Part shown: positions 16,396 through 24,627 of the stretch, one piece after another
Numbering within the stretch: position 1 is the first letter of the stretch
How the letters are laid out: the number at the start of each line of letters is the position of its first letter
Source: an uncultured Christensenella sp.
GTDB taxonomy: Bacteria > Bacillota > Clostridia > Christensenellales > UBA3700
Assembly: GCA_910577845.1 (NCBI GenBank)
Contig: CAJTNA010000014.1
Coordinates: forward strand, 1-36,798
DNA length: 36,798 bases
Direction of reading: 5' to 3'
The notes under the pieces: model-generated
Database searches by the model: none
What the model was told of the DNA's origin: nothing
What the model saw: only the letters and a program-made list of their open reading frames with translations
Program-made: the position numbers and the translations under genes

Positions 16396-19300
16396 CTATT
16401 TTACTGCTATAAATGCCACAAGTTCAAAATCATCAAGACCTTTTATTTTGTCTCCACTTAAAACACTACTACCTTGCTTAAATAGTGCAACAATATCGCT
16501 TTGCTCCTTAACTTCAATAATGCTTTTGATTGCCAATTCAAGCAATTCTGAATACTTGTGCATATCAAGCCCATCATTTGTTTCTTTGTTAAACTGCTTA
16601 TATGCTGATACTATTGGAACATTTTCCCCTTTACATGAAGAGCGAATTACATCCAAAATCTGCTTAACTTCTAAGTGGTTATTAACAATTTTGCCTTCGC
16701 TATTAACATAAACTAAGTAATAAGGATGCAATCTGTTTTGCCTATTTATATTAACACTATTATTGTAATTTTTAAGAATATAAATTACACCTGGCACAAT
16801 GCCTTTTGCATTATTGGCTGGAATAACACAATGCAAGCCTTTTGGCAATCTTTTTGGCTCGCCATAAGTTTTAATAAACTCTGTAGCATCCATTCTAAAT
16901 TCGTTAAGTCCAAGGTCAGAAATAGATATACCATTGTTCGTGTCTTCAAGTTCAATGTTTTCACCTTCACGAAGTTTTTTAATTTGAATTTCACGATAAT
17001 CATCCATTTGGTCATCTGGATTCAACAAGTTATCGTCAGCAGTTGCAGTTTGGTCAACAATAGTCATTCTGCTTTTTACTCTATCTGTCAAGTTTATATA
17101 TTCATTTAATGGTAAAGGTGGCCAAAAATTTATAAGTTTAATTAATTTATTTTTACTACCTAAACGGTCAATTCGACCAAATCGTTGCACAATTCGCACA
17201 GGATTCCAATGAATATCGTAGTTAATACACAGGTCGCAGTCCTGCAAGTTTTGACCTTCAGAGATACAATCAGTGGCAATTAGTACATCAATATCCTTAA
17301 AGCAATCGTCATACTCGTGCTTATCTATTTTTGTACTCCATTTTAAATCCATGTTATTATACGATTCAATAGTTTTATGTATCCAACCAAAAGTTTCTTC
17401 TCTATGTTTACTCTCTGGACTAAACATTGTAAGCAACCAATTTGTCTTCTTTGGGCAATGTTTAAGTGTTGCTTTATTAGATTGTCCTTCTATCATTGCT
17501 GTTTCAATGTTGTATTTTTCTTTTAAGTACTTACCTAAATTGTCATACAAATAGTTTGCAGTATCTGCAAAAGCTGAAAATATAAGCATTTTTTTGTTGC
17601 CACTATTCATTGGATTTTTTATTTTTTCATCAACGATATTTTTAAGTGTTTCAAGTTTATAATCGTATTCAGGCGTTATTTTGCCAAGTTCAGCTATCAA
17701 ACATTCCAAAATCTCAACATCGTCTTCCATTGCGACTTTCCACGACAACCTATCAATATCTGCATATTCAATCTCAATTTCTTTCCCTTTGTCTTTTTTT
17801 ACTAAATTAAGGCTTCCATCTTCATCTTGGTCAAAAATCTCATAGTTAAACACTTGCTTATTTGCTGTTGCATCTGGTCTCATTTGTCCCTTTTCAAACA
17901 TATCAAGTTTGCGTAGTTCGGATTTGTTCAAATCCAACATTCCTTGCATTGTTAGTCTAAATGCTTGTACACTTGATTCAAGTCGTTTTAGCAAATTTAC
18001 AGTCATCAATCTTTTTATACCAGACGCACGACCACTTCTTGTTAAGTTGCTATGCTTGATTTCAACATCATATTTTCTTTCATATTTTGCTTTTTGGCTA
18101 TCTTGCACAAAATCAAATAAACCATATACAGCCATATTCATATCTTTTATGGCTTTATATATTTCTTTATATTGTGGCACATCTGTTCTTTTTGTAAGTT
18201 CTGGATAATATGATTGTGGTGACAATCTGTCAGGAAATTTACCAATATTATTGATATTATAATATTTTACTATGTTTTTTCTGCTCCTTGCAATAGTTAC
18301 ACTATCTAGCAGAATTTTAAAATCAATACTCAAACCATCTATCAAATCTTTAGTTTTGCGTTGTTCGGTTGGCAACTTGCTCCAATCATTAAATACTGCT
18401 TGTGCTTGGCGGAAAATTGTTGAAATATTATATTTTGTGTCAAGACTTTTTTCAAAAGCATTATAATCTTGGGCATATGCTAAGGCTAACTGATTTTTCA
18501 AATCATTATATCTATTATTTACAGGTGTTGCAGAAAGCATTAAAACTTTTGTTTTAACACCTTCTTTGATGACATGGTTTATCAAAAAGTCATATCTTGT
18601 TTCTCTGTCTTTGGTAGGGTTATTGTTCCTAAAATTGTGTGATTCATCAATAACAACCAAGTCATAGTTACCCCAGTTCACAAGTCGCAAATCTCTGCCA
18701 TTGTGAGCTGTGCCTACTCTGCCTAAGTCTGTATGATAAAACACTTCGTAACGAATTCTATCTTCATAAAAAATATTGTTTGTATCGTTGCTTCCACCAC
18801 TATATTGAGTCCAGTTGTCTGACAATCGCTTTGGACACAACACCAAAATGCTCTTATTGCGCAATGAATAATAACACATTACCGCCAATGCAGTAAATGT
18901 TTTACCCAGACCAACACTGTCTGCTAGTATACAGCCGTTATGTTTTTCAAGTTTGTTGATAATAGAAATAACACCATCTTTTTGGAAGTCATACAATGTA
19001 TTCCAAATTTTTGTATCCTTAAAGCCAGTCATTTCATTTGGCATATTGTCTTCAGAAATGTCATCAAGAAACTCGCTAAAGATGTTGTATAGGATTACAA
19101 AGTAGATGAATTCAGGGCTATTTTCTTGATATGCACTGCCAATCATCTCTACGACTGTATCAGTAATATCTTCAACTTTTGACTTGTCATTCCACACTTC
19201 ATCAAACATTGACATCAAAAACTTGCTTTGCTCTGCCATATCCGTTTTCATTGTCGCAGTAAAGATATTGTTGCCTTGTTGATAACCTAAATCACTACTT

Positions 19301-19752
19301 GTAAAGCCATCAATAGGGTTGTAAGTTATGTTTGTGCCATCAGACTTTTCAATGCCGATATTGTTTGGGATTGTGCCAGTTGTTATATTGCTTTTTAATT
19401 TAACCTTTTTTCTAACCCAGTCAGCACATTCTTTCGCAACCGCTTTCAAAGTCATTTCATTGCGAAGTTTAATCTCGAATTCATTGCCGTATAGGCTGTT
19501 TTCCCTATCAAGTTTTGGTATAAAGAATTCTCTTTTTTCTTTCTTTACACCTTCTGTAACTTGATTTTTAGTAAAAGTTGGAGATGTGAACAAAAATTTG
19601 AGCTCATCAATCTTTGACAACTCTTCTTTAAGCTCACTAAACGCATAAATTGAAAAGCAAGATGCTGCAATCCTAACTTTTGAGCCAGATTGCAATTCAA
19701 CTTTCAAATCATCCCCTAATAACTTTGTCCTGTTATCAATATTCTCAAACAT
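16396..19752 (-). CDS. SNF2-type helicase with N-terminal PLD-like domain
   Basis: First gene of the operon. The N-terminal 120 residues (RIAASCFSIYAFSELKEEL, then LKFLFTSP) look like the PLD-like module found on many SNF2-related helicases, but I see no HxK catalytic motif. The ATPase core follows: Walker A ILADSVGLGKTF (about 275-286), DESH (369-372), SATP (407-410), then the C-terminal helicase half with ATDCISEGQNLQDCDLCIN and QRFGRIDRLGSKN. Such proteins are double-stranded DNA translocases and occur in several defence systems (DISARM and BREX carry comparable helicases). Length 1118 aa, frame intact. AAGGGA stands 6-10 bases before the ATG, and a near-consensus promoter lies just upstream. 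Confidence 0.88.
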   Translation of the reverse strand: MFENIDNRTKLLGDDLKVELQSGSKVRIAASCFSIYAFSELKEELSKIDELKFLFTSPTFTKNQVTEGVKKEKREFFIPKLDRENSLYGNEFEIKLRNEMTLKAVAKECADWVRKKVKLKSNITTGTIPNNIGIEKSDGTNITYNPIDGFTSSDLGYQQGNNIFTATMKTDMAEQSKFLMSMFDEVWNDKSKVEDITDTVVEMIGSAYQENSPEFIYFVILYNIFSEFLDDISEDNMPNEMTGFKDTKIWNTLYDFQKDGVISIINKLEKHNGCILADSVGLGKTFTALAVMCYYSLRNKSILVLCPKRLSDNWTQYSGGSNDTNNIFYEDRIRYEVFYHTDLGRVGTAHNGRDLRLVNWGNYDLVVIDESHNFRNNNPTKDRETRYDFLINHVIKEGVKTKVLMLSATPVNNRYNDLKNQLALAYAQDYNAFEKSLDTKYNISTIFRQAQAVFNDWSKLPTEQRKTKDLIDGLSIDFKILLDSVTIARSRKNIVKYYNINNIGKFPDRLSPQSYYPELTKRTDVPQYKEIYKAIKDMNMAVYGLFDFVQDSQKAKYERKYDVEIKHSNLTRSGRASGIKRLMTVNLLKRLESSVQAFRLTMQGMLDLNKSELRKLDMFEKGQMRPDATANKQVFNYEIFDQDEDGSLNLVKKDKGKEIEIEYADIDRLSWKVAMEDDVEILECLIAELGKITPEYDYKLETLKNIVDEKIKNPMNSGNKKMLIFSAFADTANYLYDNLGKYLKEKYNIETAMIEGQSNKATLKHCPKKTNWLLTMFSPESKHREETFGWIHKTIESYNNMDLKWSTKIDKHEYDDCFKDIDVLIATDCISEGQNLQDCDLCINYDIHWNPVRIVQRFGRIDRLGSKNKLIKLINFWPPLPLNEYINLTDRVKSRMTIVDQTATADDNLLNPDDQMDDYREIQIKKLREGENIELEDTNNGISISDLGLNEFRMDATEFIKTYGEPKRLPKGLHCVIPANNAKGIVPGVIYILKNYNNSVNINRQNRLHPYYLVYVNSEGKIVNNHLEVKQILDVIRSSCKGENVPIVSAYKQFNKETNDGLDMHKYSELLELAIKSIIEVKEQSDIVALFKQGSSVLSGDKIKGLDDFELVAFIAVK

Positions 19753-19794
19753 ATCTTTTCCCTTGTTATTCGTGCAAAAATGCTATTATTTTTA

Positions 19795-19823
19795 ATTATA
19801 ATATAAAAAGCGATAAATTTCAA
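19795..19823 (-). promoter_or_regulatory. Promoter of the large defence operon
   Basis: On the minus strand, TTGAAA (19818-19823) and TATAAT (19795-19800) are spaced by exactly 17 bp, close to the sigma-A consensus. The transcript would begin about 35 bases before the SNF2 helicase start. A perfect 14-bp palindrome TGGCGAATTCGCCA lies at 19885-19898, about 60 bp further upstream, and could be an activator or repressor site. Confidence 0.75.
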
Positions 19824-20039
19824 GTGGTTTTATAATTTTTTAATGCAGTTATGTTCTTTATAGCACTATGTCTACCTTTAGTTATGGCGAATTCGCCACA
19901 ATTAACGGCATTTGTTTAACTTGCCTAACACACAAAAAGCCAAGAGTTCGTATAGAATTCCCGGCTTTATTTTTGTTATGTGTTTAGTTGTTTATATGGT
20001 TATATATCGATTTTTAAATGGTTTTTGCTATTTTTCCAA
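19824..20039. other. Spacer with palindrome and terminator-like hairpin
   Basis: No gene. It holds the palindrome at 19885-19898 and a hairpin at about 19935-19966 (AAAGCC paired with GGCTTT, followed by ATTTTTG on the plus strand) that may be an old terminator between the IS relic and the operon. Confidence 0.35.
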
Positions 20040-20436
20040 TCCCAAATTATTTACTGGCAATTATATATCTAAGAATGTCCATAAAAATATGTCCCAGTAT
20101 CCACATAATATCCCCTACACCATAAATGTCTGTTACCATATTTATATTTCATGTTTGCATATTTATCAAATATCATTATCAAACTTTTTCCCTTGATATA
20201 TCCCATAAATTATGCTATACTCAATTTAGGTGGTATTGATACTAACATATGTATATGATCTGGGAATGTTTCTGCTTCTATTATTTCTACACCTTTCTAT
20301 TCACATAATTTTCTTAACTTACTCCTATATCACTTTTGATTTTACCATATATTACTTGCCTTCTATATTTTGGTGCAAATACTATATGATAATGACACCT
20401 ATACTTTGTGTGTGATAAACTATTTTTATTGTACAT
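20040..20436 (-). pseudogene. tnpA: IS200 family transposase (TnpA, Y1 HUH) relic
   Basis: Reading the minus strand from ATG 20436, behind AGGAGG, gives MYNKNSLSHTKYRCHYHIVF then APKYRRQVIYGKIKSDIG. In shifted frames follow KGVEIIEAETFPDHIHMLVS, IPPKLSIA, GYIKGKSLIMIFDKYAN and MKYKYGNRHLWCRGYYVDT. These are the conserved blocks of IS200/IS605 TnpA, including the HUH motif (DHIHMLV). Several indels and stops break the gene, and the C-terminal part expected to carry the catalytic tyrosine is not recognisable. It lies just upstream of the defence operon promoter. Confidence 0.85.
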
Positions 20437-20527
20437 ATTTAAATCCTCCTATGCTTTAATATACAGTTGGCACTCTATATTATACATTTAGGGGGATTTA
20501 TTAATCAACGGCAAAAGCCTTTTTTTG

Positions 20528-20550
20528 AACCACTAACATAACTAGTGGTT
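20528..20550. repeat. IS200 left-end hairpin
   Basis: AACCACTA-ACATAAC-TAGTGGTT forms an 8-bp stem about 90 bp upstream of the tnpA relic start, the place where IS200 elements carry their left-end imperfect palindrome. Confidence 0.55.
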
Positions 20551-20831
20551 TTCACAAACCAAAAATACGAACCTTTGTTTTTCAAAAAAGTTCGTATCAT
20601 AGGAATATGGTGAAATGTGCTGTATACTTAAAGAATTTTAAAAATAGTGCCGATTTTTGAAAGGATCTTATGAAATACAATCGATAACTTTTTATCTTGT
20701 TTCTATCCTTTGTCGATTTGTATTTATTTGTTACAAATTTTAAATCAGTGTAAACACACAGAATTATTTTTTGGGGAGTATAGGTTCACTTCTCAAACAA
20801 TTTTAACCGTATCGATTTTGACACGGTTACT
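20551..20831. other. Spacer between IS200 relic and HNH gene
   Basis: No gene. A hairpin ATACGAAC...GTTCGTAT lies at about 20566-20598 and another AACCGT...ACGGTT at about 20805-20828. The first shares its TACGAAC stem with the hairpin at 22930-22959. Confidence 0.4.
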
Positions 20832-20867
20832 AAAAAAAGAAGGTGTTTGTTGCCCAACACCTTCTTT
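20832..20867 (-). terminator. Intrinsic terminator of the HNH endonuclease gene
   Basis: AAGAAGGTGTT (20837-20847) pairs perfectly with AACACCTTCTT (20856-20866). Read on the minus strand the stem is followed by seven T, and it lies about 25 bases past the HNH gene stop. Confidence 0.85.
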
Positions 20868-20890
20868 GAAGTTCTTTTAAGATATATTTT

Positions 20891-21805
20891 TTATTTTATT
20901 AGTTTCTTCAAATTGCTTGCTAATTGTGTGTAAATATAATTATATTCATACACTTCATTTGACAATTCATCTTTTCCAATTGCAATTGGATTATTTAATT
21001 TTTGTTTTGCCTCTGTATTAATACGAACTAGTTCATTAATAATTAGTGGACAATCGTAATCGTAAAAATCATTGAAAGATGTTAGACAATCGATTTTGTC
21101 AGAATAATGATGAATTCCATAAAAAATTTGATAGTCATCAATTACGTCCATAGGAACAAAATATTCGCCCAAATATGTATTTAGTAAAACACACAAATCA
21201 AGTAAATCAGCTGCATCTTCTTTTTGTGGCATATTATAATCCGAAACCCAAATTACAAAATAGTTGTCATCCCATCCATAAGAAACTGTACAACCAGCAA
21301 ATAGTTCTGTTATAAAATCCACCAATGCCGTTGTTCCAATTCCCTGCAATCTAATAGAGATTGAACCGACAAAGATTTTTTTGTTTTGAATGCCTTTTAG
21401 TTTTTTAAAAAACCTTACTCCCGATGCTGAATCGAAGAAATCAACATGTGAATCATTACTCTCATTACCATTGCTGTCATTTCCAATTTCTCTTATTTCA
21501 AAATGGTTTTGAACTTTTAGTATTTCAAACTTTTTACCATTTGCATTGAAACACGGAAACTTGTTTGCTTTCTCATCGTTAGTTTTAATGTGACAACAAA
21601 TAAGGTTGCTATCGTTAGTTTTTCCATTCTTACTTTGCGGCAAAACATGGTCAATATTCCAACCAAACTCGCTACTTCTATCATCATAAGCAGCTTTTAC
21701 CATTTCTCTTCCAGCAAAGTCTTTAACTCTGCTAGATTTGCCATACGCTTTATTCCAAATACGCATAGCGGTTTCACGATTAATTACCATTGTATTTTCT
21801 TGCAT
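20891..21805 (-). CDS. HNH endonuclease domain protein
   Basis: A 304-aa protein with an HNH nuclease near the N-terminus: WNIDHVLPQSKNGKTNDSN followed by LICCHIKTNDEKANKF (about residues 49-85), where DH, the following Asn residues and the last His/Asn fit the beta-beta-alpha metal fold. Residues before it (MVINRETAMRIWNKAYG) are common to a group of small HNH proteins. The C-terminal 190 residues are acidic and aromatic-rich and I do not recognise them; they could bind a partner or target. It is not IscB: there is no RuvC domain and no bridge helix. It has its own promoter, a long leader and a terminator, so it is an independent unit, probably a defence or homing-type nuclease. An alternative start at M6 is possible; GGAG at about 21812-21818 suits the first ATG. 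Confidence 0.8.
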   Translation of the reverse strand: MQENTMVINRETAMRIWNKAYGKSSRVKDFAGREMVKAAYDDRSSEFGWNIDHVLPQSKNGKTNDSNLICCHIKTNDEKANKFPCFNANGKKFEILKVQNHFEIREIGNDSNGNESNDSHVDFFDSASGVRFFKKLKGIQNKKIFVGSISIRLQGIGTTALVDFITELFAGCTVSYGWDDNYFVIWVSDYNMPQKEDAADLLDLCVLLNTYLGEYFVPMDVIDDYQIFYGIHHYSDKIDCLTSFNDFYDYDCPLIINELVRINTEAKQKLNNPIAIGKDELSNEVYEYNYIYTQLASNLKKLIK

Positions 21806-21842
21806 AATATAAATCTCCTTTTTTGTGAAATTTATATCTTAA

Positions 21843-21993
21843 AAAGAACCTCCTTTGCAGTTCTTTATAAATGCATTGATTAATCGTTAGGGCAACCTAA
21901 TGCTGTAAACCTCAAAGGGCAATCCTCATAACAGCGTTCCAGAAGATTCATTAACCTACTTTCATTGAAAGTGTTTAGATTTATAGTAACTGC
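21843..21993 (-). promoter_or_regulatory. Structured 5' leader of the HNH gene, possible attenuator
   Basis: The leader is about 190 nt. It contains CTTTC-ATT-GAAAG (21959-21971), a GCTGT/ACAGC stem (21902-21906 with 21931-21935) and TTAGG/CCTAA (21887-21900). Close to the gene is AAAGAAC...GTTCTTT (21843-21866), which on the minus strand ends in TTTTT like a weak terminator and encloses an AGGAGG. The true ribosome binding site follows. This layout resembles an attenuator or riboswitch, but I cannot match a known class. One loop reads GCAA only on the plus strand, so an RNA on that strand is not excluded. Confidence 0.4.
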
Positions 21994-21999
21994 ACAAAT

Positions 22000-22028
22000 A
22001 TAGTAACATATTTTTTATGAGAAAGCAA
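22000..22028 (-). promoter_or_regulatory. Promoter of the HNH gene
   Basis: TTGCTT (22023-22028) and TACTAT (22000-22005) with a 17-bp spacer on the minus strand; start expected near 21993. Confidence 0.6.
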
Positions 22029-22465
22029 GAACAAATTGCAAAAAAAATATTGCTACCATCGTATTCTTCTATTAAGACTGGTTAATCAATACTTGATAAA
22101 AACAAACTGACCAAATTTGTAATCTTTACACTTTTGGTCAGCAGATAATTAATAATTATTTATTCGTTTTAATTTGATTTTTATCAATTAAAATCAAAGT
22201 TAAAAAATCTCTCACAACACAATTTCCGAAAAAGCGCAATCTAAAAATGCTAAAAAACCATACATTACGCAATCTAGCTGTCAATTATAACCACATATTA
22301 CACAATCTATCAACAAAAATCATCCAGTTTATCTATTTTTTATTTTCTTGCTATTGTAGTGATATTGAAATACTTTTATTTGTGTTATTTATTACAATAA
22401 ATCTTCATTTAATTCGGCGGAATTCCACCAAATAACATCTGTTATTATTGACCACATTCTTGTCT
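22029..22465. other. Spacer with a hairpin, no gene
   Basis: CTGACCAAA pairs with TTTGGTCAG at about 22108-22142; on the minus strand it is followed by TTTGTTTTT and may be the terminator for the truncated gene at 22466. An open frame at 22247-22435 has no ribosome binding site and an unlikely composition. Confidence 0.4.
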
Positions 22466-22942
22466 TTATCTTTTCAAAATCTTCCACGAACCAGTTTTTG
22501 CAACTTCCTTTTCGCCAATAAAGCCATTGTCTTTTAATTCTTTTAGACACCTATCAACGGTTGCTCTTGAAATTTTACACTGCTCTGCAATTTTTTCACG
22601 AGTAATAAAAACATTTTCTTTTATAGCTTTAAGGACATTTTGAGTATTAGGTTTCAATTTTACCTCATCATTTACATTGTCATTTTGCTCCTTTTTCTCA
22701 TAATTGACGTTTGGAAGTGTAACAACAAAGAAATGTTCAGTCGACTCATAAATCGGCTTTTGAGCATATCCTAAATATGCTTCCGTTGTCTTTTTCAAGC
22801 CCGTTGCATAGTTCTCTATATATCCAAACTTATTCATTACATACACAAGATTTTGGTTTCTAAAAGACTGTCTACCTTTCAATACCTCATTCATACTTGT
22901 TTGATACAATGCTACACTATTAAGAAATTGTACGAACACCAA
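22466..22942 (-). pseudogene. C-terminal fragment of an AlbA_2-type HTH regulator
   Basis: From SMNEVLKGRQSFRNQNL on, the sequence matches the C-terminal half of AlbA_2/divergent-AAA regulators: the EVLKGRxSxRN block, MNKFGYIENYATGLKKTTEA, and a final winged helix (REKIAEQCKISRATVDRCLK, about residues 113-132). The N-terminal AlbA_2 domain is missing. The upstream edge falls in a terminator-like hairpin (22930-22959), which the open frame reads through (MVFVQF), so the apparent start is not real. This is a deletion remnant and is unlikely to be functional, although the HTH itself is intact. Confidence 0.7.
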
Positions 22943-22965
22943 TCAAATGGAGTTCGTACTTTTTT
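22930..22965 (+). terminator. Orphan terminator at the break point of the truncated regulator
   Basis: GTACGAAC (22930-22937) pairs with GTTCGTAC (22952-22959), extended by CC/GG inside, and is followed by six T on the plus strand. No plus-strand gene ends here now. Confidence 0.5.
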
Positions 22966-23100
22966 ACGCCTGAATGCATAAGATTACAAAAATTAGGTGC
23001 TTATAAAAACTGGCGATTTTGAATTAATTATCATTACTTTGACAAAATAAATATATTTAACAGTTATAATTTTTATTACACTAAGGTGGAAGTTATATTT

Positions 23101-23286
23101 TTACTTATTAGAATCTGATTGGTCAACGAGCGAATTGATCGATTCTTTTGTTGAAACATTTTTTAGCAAGGAAATAACTCTGAATTGCTCTGCCTGATAT
23201 TCTGCGGTAGAGTAATTATTGATATAAGATATAAAATATTTATTATATTCGTCAACTAAATTAGTCTCTTTATTTTGGTTTTCCAT
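23101..23286 (-). CDS. Small 61-aa protein following the SDH-type protease
   Basis: It starts at ATG 23286 behind AAGGAGC, 9 bases after the stop of the protease gene, so the two are co-transcribed. The sequence (MENQNKETNLVDEYNKYFIS...) is hydrophilic and helical, with no motif I recognise. It could be a substrate, adaptor or inhibitor of the protease. The clear ribosome binding site and tight spacing make it a likely real gene despite its size. Confidence 0.6.
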   Translation of the reverse strand: MENQNKETNLVDEYNKYFISYINNYSTAEYQAEQFRVISLLKNVSTKESINSLVDQSDSNK

Positions 23287-23295
23287 AGATGCTCC

Positions 23296-24210
23296 TTATT
23301 TAAGAAGAGAGTTAGTTATAACTGCAGATCCATTATGATTTTCAATAATTTTGATTGCCGAAGAATTAGAAAAAGTATGCATATATGCATGATGTATAGT
23401 TAAAACACAATCCTGAAAATTCTTACAATCACCATATTGCTTATCATTAATAATATCTTCTAATGCCACTACTTTTATACCCATTTTTCTACATTCCTTT
23501 ATATGTATATGCCGTGAATGAGTTTTAGTTTCCGAATGTCTAGCCAAGTTTTCCAATATTTGTTTCACAATCTCATCCTTATTTTTTGATTTTGAAAGCA
23601 TATTTTCTTTCAACCAAGATTTAACCATTTGCTCAGACCAATCTTTTGCTTTTTTGCAATCGCCTAGAAATGTTGGATGATATTTGCCAATTATAACTTG
23701 CCATAGTGGAGTTTTTGATGGATCAGCCTTTATATCATTGCACGCTTGTTCAAACTCTTCTAATACAGCATCACAAGATATCCCATTAAATTGAGGATCT
23801 ATTGCTCCAATATTTGATTCTTTTCCCATAATAAGCTCTTTGCATGATAGGGCTATCATTGTACCAGCTGACATTGCTATTTGAGGAATTATTGCACGAA
23901 TATTATTCCCAAATATTGATTTTAAATAATTTACTATAGACTCAGTCGCTGCTATTTCACCTCCAGGCGTATGCAAAATTAAGTCTAGTCCTTTAGAATG
24001 GTCTAGTCCACATACAGCCTGCATAAAACCATTTTTATCATTATCGTTAATTCCAGAAGCTGCAATCCCTGGCTTTTGTAGAAAACCAGAATAATAAGCT
24101 ATTACATTTCTACCAGTATATTCGTTTAATATTTTCAAATATTTCCTACGCTCAACATCTAATGGATTTCCATTATTTATTCTCTGTAATAGTTCACCCC
24201 AATTTGGCAT
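23296..24210 (-). CDS. SDH-type ClpP-fold serine protease
   Basis: A 304-aa soluble protein of the SDH (serine dehydrogenase proteinase)/ClpP-SppA-like group. LILHTPGGEIAATESI (about 77-92) is the oxyanion-hole region, and PQIAMSAGTMIALS places the probable nucleophile at Ser114. ESNIGAIDPQF (131-141) is the conserved strand that follows in this family. There is no signal peptide and no transmembrane helix, so it acts in the cytoplasm. It starts behind AGGAGG with a near-consensus promoter upstream, and a 61-aa gene follows. Such proteases occur in accessory islands; a defence role is only inferred from location. Confidence 0.85.
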   Translation of the reverse strand: MPNWGELLQRINNGNPLDVERRKYLKILNEYTGRNVIAYYSGFLQKPGIAASGINDNDKNGFMQAVCGLDHSKGLDLILHTPGGEIAATESIVNYLKSIFGNNIRAIIPQIAMSAGTMIALSCKELIMGKESNIGAIDPQFNGISCDAVLEEFEQACNDIKADPSKTPLWQVIIGKYHPTFLGDCKKAKDWSEQMVKSWLKENMLSKSKNKDEIVKQILENLARHSETKTHSRHIHIKECRKMGIKVVALEDIINDKQYGDCKNFQDCVLTIHHAYMHTFSNSSAIKIIENHNGSAVITNSLLK

Positions 24211-24233
24211 AAGATTTCCTCCTAATATATTTT

Positions 24234-24262
24234 ATTATACCATAAGTTTTATGTTTAGTCAA
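24234..24262 (-). promoter_or_regulatory. Promoter of the SDH-type protease operon
   Basis: TTGACT (24257-24262) and TATAAT (24234-24239), 17-bp spacer, on the minus strand. Confidence 0.75.
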
Positions 24263-24476
24263 CATAAAAATGAATAAGGATTGTGTCAAGAGTGTAGGAT
24301 TTCAATAGCTGTGAGACAAAGTGAAAAAATAATAGTGAAATCATCAATTGTACGATATATTTGACATAACAAATTAAACAAAATAACAAAATTTTCTCTT
24401 TAATTTGTTTGCCAACGAATCATAAGAATAAATTTGGTTTTAATTATTGAGTAACAAATATTAAAGCATTTTTTAC
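24263..24476. other. Divergent intergenic region, no gene seen
   Basis: AT-rich spacer between the protease promoter (minus) and the promoter of the methyltransferase cluster (plus). No repeat or hairpin stands out. Confidence 0.4.
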
Positions 24477-24505
24477 TTTACAAGGGATATTAAAGATGTT
24501 ATAAT
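24477..24505 (+). promoter_or_regulatory. Promoter of the Mrr-like/methyltransferase cluster
   Basis: TTTACA (24477-24482) and TATAAT (24500-24505), 17-bp spacer, plus strand. It would serve the broken Mrr-like gene and the two methyltransferases after it. Confidence 0.5.
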
Positions 24506-24627
24506 ATTATTGGTATTTAAAAATATAATTATATAAGCGAATTTATGGTAATGTCTCCATTATAAATAAAAATGGGACAATACATAATAATTCATTTAAC
24601 CAGAAAGGCTTTCTAAAAATAATCGCA

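Noticed and set aside
21841..21975. Known riboswitch or 6S RNA in the HNH leader
   Set aside because: Compared from memory with GEMM, ykkC, T-box, purine, SRP and 6S signatures; none fits.
20891..21993. IscB/HEARO (omega RNA with HNH protein)
   Set aside because: The protein has an HNH domain only; RuvC parts and bridge helix are missing, and the leader does not resemble a known HEARO RNA as far as I can judge.
22247..22435. 62-residue open frame on the plus strand
   Set aside because: No ribosome binding site, unlikely composition, and no relation to neighbours.
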